From Paenibacillus vini (GTDB lineage: Bacteria; Bacillota; Bacilli; Paenibacillales; Paenibacillaceae), in NCBI RefSeq assembly GCF_018403325.1, contig NZ_BOSL01000005.1, positions 124,001-188,000 of the forward strand: a stretch of 64,000 nt of DNA, in the 5' to 3' direction. The notes beneath the pieces are model-generated. The model saw only the letters and a list, made by a program, of their open reading frames with translations, did no database searches and was not told the DNA's origin. Position 1 is the stretch's first letter; each line of letters starts with the position of its first letter. Below are positions 53,030 through 62,925 of this stretch, piece after piece. A program made the position numbers and the translations under genes.

Positions 53030-54748
53030 ATGAAAACTTCCAATAAAGCGGCTGTGATTTTCTACTCGATGTTTTCGTTGTTAGCCTTTTATATATTCAA
53101 TAAAGCGGCACAGGGGATTGAAGGCGTGCAAGGAAGCGGGTTGGCGATGCTCAATTCGGCTTTGGACGAGGTCATGATATCGATCAAGGATCATCCTCTC
53201 AAACTGGGATTCAGCAAGGCAAGTCTGTTGGCGGGTTTATGCGGAGCGATCCTGATTTGGCTGGCTTTTTTGTATAACGTTATCGGTTCAAAGAAATATA
53301 TGCGCGGTATGGAGCACGGTTCCGCGGCGTGGGGGACGTCCAGAGACATCAGGCCGTTTATACATAAGGATGAAGACCAGAATATTATTTTGTCGGCCAC
53401 GGAAAAACTCAGCATGCACAAAGGCGACAAGTTCGAATATGACCGAAACAAGAACGTGATGGTGATTGGCGGTAGCGGATCGGGTAAAACGTTCTCCCAT
53501 ATTAAGCCCAATTTAATGCAGCTTCACAGCTCTTACGTCATTACGGACCCGAAGGGAACGCTGTTGCCCGAAACGGGCCATTTATTTGCGGAGAATGGTT
53601 ACGAAGTTAGGGTCTTCAACACGATTAACTTTAATAAGTCAATGCGTTACAATCCTCTGGCCTACATTCGCGATGAAAAAGATATTTTAAAACTGGTCAA
53701 TGTCTTGATGGAAAATACCAAGGGCGAAGGAAAGCAGAGCGGAGAGGATTTTTGGGTCAAAGCCGAAAAATTGTGGTACAGCGCGGCGATCGGCTACCTG
53801 TTCTATGAAGCGCCTCCCCAGGAAAGAAATATTCCGGCCTTGGTGGATCTGCTGGAAATGAGCGGGGCCAGTGAGTTTGACGAGAATTATCGAAGCCCGA
53901 TGGATCTGATGTTCGAACAATTGGAGCAGACAAAGCCGAATAGCTTCCCGGTGCGGCAGTATAAGAAATTCAAGCAGGCGGCCGGAAAGACGATGAAGTC
54001 CATTCTGATCTCCTGCGGCGCGCGGCTCGCCCCGTTCGATATTGAACAATTAAGGGAAATTATGAGCAGCGACGAACTGAAGCTGGATGAAATCGGAGAC
54101 CGCAAAACCGCCTTTTTTGTCATCATGAGCGATACGGACAATACCTACAGCTTTGTCGTAGCCATGATGTTCTACCAGTTGTTCAACATTTTGTGCGATA
54201 AAGCGGACGATCAGTACGGCGGACGCCTGCCGATCCATGTCCGGTGCATGCTGGATGAGTTTGCGAATATCGGCAAAATCCCCAATTTCGAGAGACTCAT
54301 TTCCACGATCCGTAGCAGGGAAATATCAGCTACGCTTATTTTGCAGTCCCAGTCCCAATTGAATTCCATTTATAAAGAGGACGCCGACACGATCATGGAT
54401 TGCTGCGATACGCTGGTATTCCTGGGTGGAAAGTCCGCCAAAACAACGAAGAACATCTCCGAAATGATCGGAAAGACGACGATAGACAATCAAAATGTGA
54501 ATGTTACGAAGGGTCAGAACGGCAGCTATAGCCTGAACAATCAGGTGCTGGGCAGGGATTTGATCGATGCCTCGGAAATCGCACGGCTGCGGAGGGATGA
54601 ATGCATCGTATTAATCTCCGGGTTGCCGCCGTTTCGAAGCTTGAAATACGATACCCGTAAACATAAGCGATTCCATTATCTCACGGACAGCGGGAAGAGG
54701 AAGAGTTATGAAGTGATTGGACGCGAGTCTTTGACGGCAAGGGTTTGA
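53030..54748 (+). CDS. virD4: VirD4/TraG-type coupling ATPase
   Basis: 572 residues from ATG 53030 (site GGGGAGGGGAC); the GTG at 52991 is upstream of the site. Two N-terminal membrane segments (residues about 7-24 and 63-85) are followed by VIGGSGSGKTFSHIKPNLMQ (Walker A, about 145), NPLAYI, CMLDEFANIGKIP (Walker B, about 407) and LILQSQSQLNSIY. It links the relaxosome to the type IV secretion channel. First gene of a co-directional conjugation operon. Confidence 0.92.
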   Translation: MKTSNKAAVIFYSMFSLLAFYIFNKAAQGIEGVQGSGLAMLNSALDEVMISIKDHPLKLGFSKASLLAGLCGAILIWLAFLYNVIGSKKYMRGMEHGSAAWGTSRDIRPFIHKDEDQNIILSATEKLSMHKGDKFEYDRNKNVMVIGGSGSGKTFSHIKPNLMQLHSSYVITDPKGTLLPETGHLFAENGYEVRVFNTINFNKSMRYNPLAYIRDEKDILKLVNVLMENTKGEGKQSGEDFWVKAEKLWYSAAIGYLFYEAPPQERNIPALVDLLEMSGASEFDENYRSPMDLMFEQLEQTKPNSFPVRQYKKFKQAAGKTMKSILISCGARLAPFDIEQLREIMSSDELKLDEIGDRKTAFFVIMSDTDNTYSFVVAMMFYQLFNILCDKADDQYGGRLPIHVRCMLDEFANIGKIPNFERLISTIRSREISATLILQSQSQLNSIYKEDADTIMDCCDTLVFLGGKSAKTTKNISEMIGKTTIDNQNVNVTKGQNGSYSLNNQVLGRDLIDASEIARLRRDECIVLISGLPPFRSLKYDTRKHKRFHYLTDSGKRKSYEVIGRESLTARV

Positions 54749-54809
54749 GCGCTGAAACCAGCGTTTGATATAACATTCCAAACAAAACTATGGAAAAGGA
54801 GCAGTCGGA

Positions 54810-55028
54810 ATGGATCTTTTAAATCAGGTTTTATCTTTGGTTACCAAATTCGCAATTATTGGCGGAGGCTTATGGCTGGTATGGGGCGTCGTCGTCCTGG
54901 CCGGCGGGTTGAAGGATAAGAATGGTCCCGCCCTGCAATCCGGAATTTGGCAAATCGTGGGCGGAGGGCTCATTATCGCAGCAGCAGCCTTATTTGCTTC
55001 GGTAACCAGCGGCGGAGGGACTCCGTAA
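54810..55028 (+). CDS. Maff2-family small membrane protein (VirB2-like)
   Basis: 72 residues, site AAAGGAGCAGTCGG. Two hydrophobic helices (FAIIGGGLWLVWGVVVLAGG and IVGGGLIIAAAALFASV) and a Gly-rich end, characteristic of Maff2 proteins that occupy the VirB2/pilin-like slot in Firmicute conjugative elements. Confidence 0.8.
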   Translation: MDLLNQVLSLVTKFAIIGGGLWLVWGVVVLAGGLKDKNGPALQSGIWQIVGGGLIIAAAALFASVTSGGGTP

Positions 55029-55106
55029 CTAACGTAACTTGTCCGAGGCGGCTGCAGGTTGCATGCCGCCTTTTTTTCATGACAGAAGAGAAGGAGGACC
55101 CCCCTA

Positions 55107-55949
55107 TTGAAAGACGCCATCTTGGAGGTGCTGAAGTGGATCAACGATTTACTGCTGGGCATGGCCTCCGATAATAGCAAGCTGACAGGTACAATGCATG
55201 ACTTTATGCCCACGCTTTATAAATACTGCGTTGATGTTATGGATAATGTGGTCAAGCCGGTTGCTTATACGGTACTCGCTCTATTCTTTGTTCTTGAGTT
55301 ATACAAGGCAAGTACCCGGACAGATGGCATTGGAGGAGGCGCTAATCAACTCGGCGCCGAGATTGTCTTCCGCGTTTTGTTTAGAATGGTGCTCTGTAAA
55401 CTGGCGGTGGACAGTGTTTCGCTGATTATGAATGCCATCTATGATGTAACAACCCATCTTACTAATGGAATAGCCGGCCAGGTGGGGGACGGTAAGGTTT
55501 CCGGCGGGTTGGACACCACGGCCCTTGAACCGCTGATAGCAGATCTGGGGTTTTGGAAACAACTGGTTACGCTGATCATCTGCATGATTATTTTCTTAGT
55601 TGTGCTCGCGGCAGTCACGATCGCTTACATTATTATTTTTGCCCGGTTTATTGAGTTATTCGTTTATTTTGCCATTTCACCGATCCCAATTGCTACTTTG
55701 CCAAATGAAGAAATGTCCCAGATCGGCAAGAACTTTTTAAAATCATTTGCAGCCGTCTGCCTGCAGGGCACATTGATTTTTCTTGTGTTATCGTTCCTGC
55801 CTAGCGTCTTCACCAGCTTAACGGAAAAGTCCTCAGACGCAATGAATTTATGGGGCAGCTTGATGGGAGTATTGGGCTACTCGCTCGTGTTAATCATGGC
55901 CGTCATGTCTACCGGAAGATGGGCCAAGGCGATCTCGAACGCCATGTAA
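55107..55949 (+). CDS. VirB6/TrbL-like membrane channel protein
   Basis: 280 residues from TTG 55107 (site AGAAGGAGG). At least five hydrophobic segments, including VAYTVLALFFVLELY, LVTLIICMIIFLVVLAAVTI and GVLGYSLVLIMAVM, with FVYFAISPIPIATLPNEEMS, typical of the VirB6/TrbL-like proteins of Tn916/CTn-type systems. Forms the inner-membrane channel. Confidence 0.85.
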   Translation: MKDAILEVLKWINDLLLGMASDNSKLTGTMHDFMPTLYKYCVDVMDNVVKPVAYTVLALFFVLELYKASTRTDGIGGGANQLGAEIVFRVLFRMVLCKLAVDSVSLIMNAIYDVTTHLTNGIAGQVGDGKVSGGLDTTALEPLIADLGFWKQLVTLIICMIIFLVVLAAVTIAYIIIFARFIELFVYFAISPIPIATLPNEEMSQIGKNFLKSFAAVCLQGTLIFLVLSFLPSVFTSLTEKSSDAMNLWGSLMGVLGYSLVLIMAVMSTGRWAKAISNAM

Positions 55950-55965
55950 GATAGGAGGGTCAAGG

Positions 55966-56577
55966 TTGGCGATTGAAGTCAGAATACCCAAGGAAATTAC
56001 GGAGTATAAAGAAAAAATACTGTTCGGTCTATCCATCAGGCAGTTAATTTGCTTTAGTTTGGCTATCGTCTTGTCCATCGGTTCTTATCTTCTGTTAACA
56101 AAAGTATTCTATCTATCCATGGACGCGGCAAGCTATGTCATCATCATCGAATCCATTCCCCTGATGGCGATCGGCTTCGTAAGGAAGAACGGATTTCCAT
56201 TCGAGAAATATTTCGCTCTGTTTTTAAGACACAAGACGGGAAGAAACAAGCTGCTTTATCGACCCGAACTTCTGATTGACCAAATCCCGGATCCCAATAA
56301 GGCATCGGAAAGGACATCGAAATATGCTTGGATTTTTGAAAAAGAAGAAGGCGCCGGAAGCGGCGGACCAAAACCAAACCGAAAAGAACAAAAACGAAGC
56401 CGCGTCGTCAGAGAGTCCGAAGTCTTTACGGTTACAAAGGCAGGCCGCAAAGCAAAGAGCAAAGCAGCAATCCGAAAAATTAAGAAAGCTAGACAGGACT
56501 ACCGAGCAGCAAAACGCCGAATTGCGAAAGAGACTAAAAAAGGAAGCGGCCCCGAAATCGGCACAACAGCAAGTTAA
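55966..56577 (+). CDS. PrgI-family protein with long basic tail
   Basis: 203 residues from TTG 55966 (site GGAGGGTCAAGG). MAIEVRIPKEITEYKEKILF with two membrane helices is the PrgI start (VirB3-like). Residues after about 120 are strongly basic (KPNRKEQKRSRVV, KAAIRKIKKARQDYRAAKRR) and are read from the same DNA as the first 85 codons of virB4, a 254-bp overlap in another frame. PrgI relatives are usually nearer 120-130 residues, so the tail may be either real or an accidental open frame. Confidence 0.8.
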   Translation: MAIEVRIPKEITEYKEKILFGLSIRQLICFSLAIVLSIGSYLLLTKVFYLSMDAASYVIIIESIPLMAIGFVRKNGFPFEKYFALFLRHKTGRNKLLYRPELLIDQIPDPNKASERTSKYAWIFEKEEGAGSGGPKPNRKEQKRSRVVRESEVFTVTKAGRKAKSKAAIRKIKKARQDYRAAKRRIAKETKKGSGPEIGTTAS

Positions 56578-58870
56578 ATATAAGCGGATGTTTGAGGACG
56601 GCATTTGCGAAATTATCGAAGGCTTTTACAGCAAGACGTTTAAATTTTCGGATATCAATTACCAGACTGCAAAACGCGAAGAACAGGTCGACATTTTCAG
56701 CCGTTATTGCGAAGCGCTGAATTATTGTGATCCTTCCGTCATGCTGCAGATTACAATTCTTAATCGGCGCATCGATCGGGAGTCGTTCCAGCAGAACATG
56801 TTTTCCCCTCTCGTTCATGACGCGCTCGATCCCTATCGCAGGGAAATGAACGGGATGCTGGCCGAAAAAGCGTTGGAGGGGCAGAACAGCATTTTGCGCG
56901 AAAAGTATTTGACCTTTTCCACCTATGCGACGACGTATCATGCCGCCATTCCGATTTTGGCAAGACTGGAAACCGACTTGGTCGGACATTTCAAAGCGCT
57001 GGGATGCGACACGCACACCTTATCGGGCCTGGAAAGATTGGAACTTCTGCATAATCAGTTCAGACCGGATGAGCGTTTCTCCTTTACTTATGATCATCTT
57101 GTGGAGAGCAGTCTGACCACAAAGGATGCCATTGCTCCGGACAGCTTCAATTTTTCAGAAAAGGATACATTCGAATTCGGCCATCATACAGGTCAGGTTC
57201 TTTATTTGAAGGATTTGCCCCCGGATCTGTCGGATAAATTAATTTCCGAATTATCGGATCTTCCGATCGATATGACAATTACTCTGCACATCAAGAGTGT
57301 AGAGCAGGATAAGGCGTTTGCTCTGGTCAAACAAAAAATCAGCTTCATGGAACAACAGAAAATCGATGAGCAAAAAAAGGCACTCAAAGCAGGCTACGAT
57401 GTGGATATGATTCCCTATGAGTTAAGGTACAGCTTGAATGAAGCCGAGGAATTGCTTGACGATTTGCAGAACAAGAACCAGCGGATGTTCAAGGTGACAT
57501 TAACCGTGTATACCTTTTCCGACGATATCGAAGCGTTGAATGATAATATTTACCAAATAATGGCTACGGCCCGGAAAAATAACTGTAAAATGGCGAGATT
57601 GGAGTACCTGCAGCGGGAGGCCATGAACAGCGTCATGCCGGTCGGCAGAAATCATGTGGAAATCGAGCGGACGCTGACCACCGCAAGCACCGCGATCTTC
57701 GTTCCGTTTACGACGCAAGAGCTGTTCCAAAACGGGGGAATGTACTATGGCCTCAATGCGATGTCCCGGAACCTGATCTTTTTCGATCGCAAAACGCTTA
57801 AAGCTCCAAACGGCGTAATTCTCGGTACACCGGGAAGCGGTAAATCATTTGCGGCCAAACGGGAAATGGTGAACGTCCTGCTCAATGATCCGAACTCCGA
57901 AGTGCTCATCATCGATCCCGAGCGAGAATATACTTCACTTGCGCAAGGTTTTGACGGAGAAATCATCCATATTTCCGCGGGCAGCAAAGCGCATATTAAT
58001 CCCCTCGATATAACCATGGATTATGCCGATGAAGACGATCCGATCTTGCTTAAGGCCGAGTTCGTCTTATCCTTATGCGAATTGCTGGTTGGCGGCAAAC
58101 AGGGACTGTCAGCCGCGCAGAAAACCGTGATCGACCGGGCCTGCAAACTTACCTATCAACCTCACTTCTTGAATCCTGCCAAAAACCCGGTGCCTACGTT
58201 GAAAGATTTCTACCATGTCTTATTGATGCAGCCCGAACAGGAAGCACAAAGCCTTGCGCTTTCGTTGGAACTGTATATTAACGGGACATTGTCCGTGTTC
58301 TCGCATCCAACTAATGTCGACACCCAGAAGCGTCTGGTCGTTTACGATATTCGGGACCTCGGCAAACAGCTCAGAACGATGGGAATGCTGATCGTTTTGG
58401 ACCAGATCTGGAACCGGATTACCCAAAACCGTGCGATCGGGAAAAGAACCTGGATTTACATCGACGAATTTCAACTGCTCCTGGTCAATGAATATTGCGC
58501 GAACTATTTCTTTGAGCTCTGGTCCAGAGCCAGAAAATGGGGGGCGATTCCGACCGGCATTACCCAGAACGTGGAGACGCTGCTCCTTTCCGATCTGGCG
58601 CGCCGGATGCTGTCCAACAGCGACTTTATCATGATGCTGAACCAGGCAACCTCCGACCGGATGGAGCTCGCCGGGTTGCTGAATATCAGCAATAAGCAGT
58701 TGTCCTATGTGACTAACAGCGAAGCGGGACATGGGTTGCTGTTTGCGGGCAAGAGCATTATTCCGTTTATCGATAAGTTCCCGCGGGATACCCAGTTGTA
58801 TCGGATGATGACCACGAAGATCGAGGAAGTAACGGAAGTGATCGAGCCCAAGGAACAAGTGGAAGTTTGA
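56324..58870 (+). CDS. virB4: VirB4-type secretion ATPase
   Basis: 848 residues from ATG 56324 (MLGFLKKKKAPEAADQNQTE); the frame extends 16 codons upstream without a site. A charged N-terminal tail precedes the conserved domain. Walker A is GVILGTPGSGKSFAAKREM (about 497), with DPEREYTSLAQ after it; Walker B is WIYIDEFQLLL (about 709); GITQNVETLL follows. It powers substrate transfer and channel assembly at the inner membrane. Confidence 0.93.
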   Translation: MLGFLKKKKAPEAADQNQTEKNKNEAASSESPKSLRLQRQAAKQRAKQQSEKLRKLDRTTEQQNAELRKRLKKEAAPKSAQQQVKYKRMFEDGICEIIEGFYSKTFKFSDINYQTAKREEQVDIFSRYCEALNYCDPSVMLQITILNRRIDRESFQQNMFSPLVHDALDPYRREMNGMLAEKALEGQNSILREKYLTFSTYATTYHAAIPILARLETDLVGHFKALGCDTHTLSGLERLELLHNQFRPDERFSFTYDHLVESSLTTKDAIAPDSFNFSEKDTFEFGHHTGQVLYLKDLPPDLSDKLISELSDLPIDMTITLHIKSVEQDKAFALVKQKISFMEQQKIDEQKKALKAGYDVDMIPYELRYSLNEAEELLDDLQNKNQRMFKVTLTVYTFSDDIEALNDNIYQIMATARKNNCKMARLEYLQREAMNSVMPVGRNHVEIERTLTTASTAIFVPFTTQELFQNGGMYYGLNAMSRNLIFFDRKTLKAPNGVILGTPGSGKSFAAKREMVNVLLNDPNSEVLIIDPEREYTSLAQGFDGEIIHISAGSKAHINPLDITMDYADEDDPILLKAEFVLSLCELLVGGKQGLSAAQKTVIDRACKLTYQPHFLNPAKNPVPTLKDFYHVLLMQPEQEAQSLALSLELYINGTLSVFSHPTNVDTQKRLVVYDIRDLGKQLRTMGMLIVLDQIWNRITQNRAIGKRTWIYIDEFQLLLVNEYCANYFFELWSRARKWGAIPTGITQNVETLLLSDLARRMLSNSDFIMMLNQATSDRMELAGLLNISNKQLSYVTNSEAGHGLLFAGKSIIPFIDKFPRDTQLYRMMTTKIEEVTEVIEPKEQVEV

Positions 58871-58908
58871 TTTAATCGCAAGACGAATGCCCGGAGGGGG
58901 GGACGTTT

Positions 58909-61386
58909 ATGAATAAGGCCTATAAGTCTGTGGACACCAGTCAGACCATTCATGAGGATAAAACCGGAATTCATAAGAAATCCGTTCGCACCTCTTTGGA
59001 TCATTCCGTGAAGGGCAGTTTAATCAAAAAACCCGACTACTCGGACGGTCGCAAAAGCTTTAAAAACTATTCCTCATCACTCGAGCAAAATTTGCATAAG
59101 CCCTTCCATCAAAAGGCAACGCGTTACCGTACTGCCAAGAGCGAGGGGCCTTCAAGCAGCGAACAGAGCGGTGAACACAAAACTTCGGGGAAGACGCCGT
59201 CTCGATCTCGCGGAGAAATCGGCGGGGCGTCGGGAGCCGCCATGGTTGCCGGGGTGGCACACACTTTAGTAAATCCCGATAAAAGCGGGATTCACAGCAC
59301 GTTTGTGAACGATACTTTCGGCAACACTGTAGCTCAAAAAATGGTGAATACGCTGACTTCCGAAATTCATAGCCGTCAAATTGCCGGGACGGCTGAGTCG
59401 AGAGGCCTGATCCAGTCGGCCGGGAGAACATTGGCCAAGGAAATAGGTTCTGCGGTGGAAGGCGAAGACAGCGGGAGCGTAGGCGGTAAAACCCGGAGGC
59501 TCGCCTCAAGATACGGATACAGAGCCGGTAAATACTCGGTTAAATCCGTAAAAACTGCTGCCCAAGGTACTTACCGGTTTGCCCGGTATTCCGGGAAATT
59601 GGCCAAGGAGGTACGAGGCGGAAACCTGTCCGGCAAAGAAGCTGCACTTTTAGGTTTGAAGCGCGGAAACAGCGCCGTTTCTTCCGGTATCGTGTCGAGC
59701 GCTAAAGTCATCAAGCAGCAGACCATTCGGGCAGTGGTGGAATTTGAAGGCTCGGACGACCTGGGTCTTCAAGCGGTAACTAGGACTAGAGATGCCATCT
59801 TAACGACAAAACGTTCCATCACTACAGTCGGAAGAACGGTAAAGGCAACAAAAAGGGGGATTCAGGGCTCGGTCAAAATGGCGCAAAAGGCTGCGATCAA
59901 AGTCCAGCAAGCCGCAAGGTATATCGGAGCCGTCGCCAAGAAGGCGATAGCGAGTCCTGTCTTTGTAAAGGCTGTTGGAATCATCGTCGTCGTCATCCTG
60001 GTGGCGGCCTTGGTGATGAGCGTGTCTTCGGCCATTACCTCCATCATTCCGACGATTTCGCTAAAGAGCGAAGATAAAGAACTGACCAAGACATACAAGT
60101 ATGTTACCGAACTGGATGCCGAGTTGACGAAAAAAATACAGGATATTCCTAAGGAAAATAATCATATCGATCAGTTCCATTACTATGCGAACGGCTATGA
60201 AGTCGATCCGGCAAGTCTTACGATTGAAACCGATGCCGATTTGATCTTGGTATATTTTGATACGAAATATGATGACTATGCCTTCGATAAACTGATTTAC
60301 GGTATTTTTGGCGGCACGAATGTGAAATCCGAGGTGGAGGAACTTCACAAAAAGCTTTATCAGTTTTCCACAAAAGAATGGAAGGAAGAAATTACGCATA
60401 CGACCACGACGACGGATGAAGACGGCAATACCCATACGGAAACTTGGACGGAAACGATCCGACATATGGATGTTAATGTTCAAATGAAGAGCTTTCAGAC
60501 CTATTTGACCGAAAATAAGGATACCCTCCTTACGAAAGACGAGCAAGAACGGATGGAGGCTTTACAAACCGTTGGCATTTATACCGTAATGAAAGAGCTG
60601 GGCAACCCATTCATTGATCAGCCTTGGGGAATTTCGTCCCGTTTTGGCTGGAGGGTCCACCCGATCTCCGGGAAGCTCGCCGAGCATAACGGAATCGACA
60701 TTCCGATGCCTGGCGGAACGCCAATCAATAGTGTAATGTACGGCGAGGTGACCAAGGTCGCTTTTGATGCGGGCGGATTCGGAAATCATGCGGTTGTTAC
60801 ATGGGGAGAACGGGAAGTATTATATGCCCATATGAGCAGCGTCGCCGTGAAACAGGGGGACACCGTTGCGAAAGGCGCGGTGATCGGGTACGTAGGAAGC
60901 ACGGGTAGCAGTACGGGAAATCATCTCCATATGGAATACAAGAAAAAGGACTATCTGCTGAATCCTCAATTCTATTTGGACGGGGCATCCGCCGGAGCCG
61001 CCATGAATGGGGAAGGTTATTCCGATCTTATCGCTTATGCGGAACAATATTTAGGATTGCCTTATCTGTTCGGTGGATCTGCACCGCCCCGATTCGATTG
61101 CTCGGGGTTCATATGCTGGGTTTACACCCATTCCGGTACCCGGAATTTGCCGAGGACGACCGCGCAAGGGATATATAACCAGACGGTCAAGATCAGTGAA
61201 AGCGAGGCGCAGCCGGGAGATTTGGTGTTTTTTCATCACACTTATGATAGTCCGAATCCAATCACTCACGTAGGAATTTATGTCGGTAATGGACAAATGC
61301 TGCATGCAGGCGATCCCATTCAATATACCTCCTTCCATACAGCTTACTGGCAGAAATTTAATCCGGTGTTCGGCAGATTGAAGTAA
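58909..61386 (+). CDS. Bifunctional cell-wall hydrolase of the conjugation machine (M23 plus NlpC/P60)
   Basis: 825 residues from ATG 58909 (site GGAGGGGGGGACG). A basic Ser/Gly-rich cytoplasmic part of about 350 residues leads into one membrane helix (VGIIVVVILVAALVMSV). The extracellular part has a Zn peptidase of family M23 (HNGIDIPMPGG near 591 and HLHMEY near 671) and an NlpC/P60 domain (Cys in FDCSGFICWVY near 730, His in HVGIYVGNG near 786). It corresponds to CD1108-family proteins and VirB1-like functions that open peptidoglycan for transfer. Confidence 0.9.
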   Translation: MNKAYKSVDTSQTIHEDKTGIHKKSVRTSLDHSVKGSLIKKPDYSDGRKSFKNYSSSLEQNLHKPFHQKATRYRTAKSEGPSSSEQSGEHKTSGKTPSRSRGEIGGASGAAMVAGVAHTLVNPDKSGIHSTFVNDTFGNTVAQKMVNTLTSEIHSRQIAGTAESRGLIQSAGRTLAKEIGSAVEGEDSGSVGGKTRRLASRYGYRAGKYSVKSVKTAAQGTYRFARYSGKLAKEVRGGNLSGKEAALLGLKRGNSAVSSGIVSSAKVIKQQTIRAVVEFEGSDDLGLQAVTRTRDAILTTKRSITTVGRTVKATKRGIQGSVKMAQKAAIKVQQAARYIGAVAKKAIASPVFVKAVGIIVVVILVAALVMSVSSAITSIIPTISLKSEDKELTKTYKYVTELDAELTKKIQDIPKENNHIDQFHYYANGYEVDPASLTIETDADLILVYFDTKYDDYAFDKLIYGIFGGTNVKSEVEELHKKLYQFSTKEWKEEITHTTTTTDEDGNTHTETWTETIRHMDVNVQMKSFQTYLTENKDTLLTKDEQERMEALQTVGIYTVMKELGNPFIDQPWGISSRFGWRVHPISGKLAEHNGIDIPMPGGTPINSVMYGEVTKVAFDAGGFGNHAVVTWGEREVLYAHMSSVAVKQGDTVAKGAVIGYVGSTGSSTGNHLHMEYKKKDYLLNPQFYLDGASAGAAMNGEGYSDLIAYAEQYLGLPYLFGGSAPPRFDCSGFICWVYTHSGTRNLPRTTAQGIYNQTVKISESEAQPGDLVFFHHTYDSPNPITHVGIYVGNGQMLHAGDPIQYTSFHTAYWQKFNPVFGRLK

Positions 61387-61404
61387 AATTTAGGAGGTCC
61401 AAAG

Positions 61405-62214
61405 ATGTTCCAAAACAAGAAAATGGTTTTGTTCGTCTCGATCGCAGTGGTGCTGGCGATTATTCTGATCGCTGTTTTGGTTCCTAAAGGGAACAGTGAG
61501 ACGAATGCAGTGCAAAACACAAGCGCCAATCCCGCTACTTCAAAAGCTGCGAAAGGAAATAATCTTGTGGGTACTTGGTATAGCGACAAAAAGGATAATG
61601 ATGTTCTGACGATACTCGAAGACGGGAGATATGCCTCTTCCGGCTGGCTTGCCCCGGGTAGATATACCATTGAGGGAGACAAGATTTCCTTGACGGATAC
61701 ATTCGGGACAACGATAGAACTTCAAATAAAAGAGGGCGGCCAGGGAAAAGAGCTGTTTTTCGAAAATGAGCCGTTATCCCACACCTATTTCACAACCGAA
61801 GAACTGGCCAAACAAAGCCAGGAGGCCAAGAAGCCGAAAGAGTTAACTCCGGAAGAACTGAATCAGTTGATCGCGGTAGACGTTTTACCGGGCCATTGGA
61901 TTAGTAATGATGGGAGTACGGATTTAATCATAACTGAGGACAAGATTACTCTGAATCATCACGGGATAAAGGATAATAAAAGCGGAGAATTAGAAGGTGC
62001 TATAACGGTCGAGTATACTTATACCATTGAAGAAATAACTCAGAAAAGCAACGACTTCCGCTCTAATTATTTTGTGGAGATGGTCATGATTAAACCTGAT
62101 AATGATTTCCCTTATAAGATAAACAACATGAGGATTTATGAGGACTCGAAAACAGGAAAGTATAAATTTACTACCCTTGAATTTCCTATCAGCACGAGTT
62201 TTGAAAAGAAATAA
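61405..62214 (+). CDS. Membrane-anchored hypothetical protein
   Basis: 269 residues from ATG 61405 (site AGGAGGTCCAAAG). One N-terminal helix (MVLFVSIAVVLAIILIAVLV) anchors an outer domain with two lipocalin-like modules: LVGTWYSDKKDNDVLTILED and LPGHWISNDGSTDLIITEDK. The repeats suggest a duplicated beta-sheet unit. It follows the hydrolase by 18 bases and may be part of the transfer operon. No named family. Confidence 0.65.
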   Translation: MFQNKKMVLFVSIAVVLAIILIAVLVPKGNSETNAVQNTSANPATSKAAKGNNLVGTWYSDKKDNDVLTILEDGRYASSGWLAPGRYTIEGDKISLTDTFGTTIELQIKEGGQGKELFFENEPLSHTYFTTEELAKQSQEAKKPKELTPEELNQLIAVDVLPGHWISNDGSTDLIITEDKITLNHHGIKDNKSGELEGAITVEYTYTIEEITQKSNDFRSNYFVEMVMIKPDNDFPYKINNMRIYEDSKTGKYKFTTLEFPISTSFEKK

Positions 62215-62271
62215 AAAACGGTTTATCTTATGGCATGATGAATTATGAACTCTTAAGGAGTGAACGGATGT

Positions 62272-62925
62272 ATGTGGTGGAGAAAGAAGAACCCGGAAAC
62301 GATAAAGGATCAAATGATAACCTATTTGCAAGAGAAGTACGGGGAAGAGTTCTTGCCGATCGCATTTGAATCAAGCGGGTTCGCATACAGCTATAGTACG
62401 TTGTGGGCGTACCCGAAAAAGGGCACTCGAGCGGATCGATTCGAAGTACGCGGCTCTAAGACAAAAAGAGGATATGAATTTAGTGACGGATATTTTGGAA
62501 TATTTATCAAGCCAAAGTATGAGGAGTTGCTGTCCAGTTTTGTTCGGGAAATATATAAGGATTTTAAGCTGTATGTAAAACTTGATGAGGGTGTTTGGTC
62601 AGACGAACTGAACAAGACATCGAAGATAGAAGAGATCCACTCGAAAGACAAACTGTTCGGTACCGATAATGTGATATTTGTAAACGAGTCTTCTACTCAG
62701 GGAGTAGATGATGAGCAAGGAATTAGAGAAATCGCGGAAAGAATGATGGAACATAAAATGGTGGGAGAAGTGAGCCTATATATTGTTTTTAATGATAAAT
62801 TCGACACTATTGATCTTCGTGCGCTAAATGCAACTCCGAGCGAGGAAAAGAAATTATACCCTCGTTATCATAAGTTTATTATGGTTACCCCCGATTTAAA
62901 AATAGAAGGTGATGAGGAGGATTAA
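62272..62925 (+). CDS. Hypothetical protein
   Basis: ATG 62272 (MWWRKKNPETIKDQMITYLQ) is preferred over GTG 62260, which touches the ribosome-binding site TAAGGAG. 217 residues, mostly alpha/beta with acidic C-terminus. The gene's stop and the next start overlap closely. Family not recognised; the position after the conjugation genes suggests a cargo pair with the hydrolase that follows. Confidence 0.6.
   Translation: MWWRKKNPETIKDQMITYLQEKYGEEFLPIAFESSGFAYSYSTLWAYPKKGTRADRFEVRGSKTKRGYEFSDGYFGIFIKPKYEELLSSFVREIYKDFKLYVKLDEGVWSDELNKTSKIEEIHSKDKLFGTDNVIFVNESSTQGVDDEQGIREIAERMMEHKMVGEVSLYIVFNDKFDTIDLRALNATPSEEKKLYPRYHKFIMVTPDLKIEGDEED

Noticed and set aside
54809-55225. Long minus-strand frames across the conjugation genes
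   Set aside because: They mirror the high GC third positions of the real plus-strand genes and have no ribosome-binding sites.
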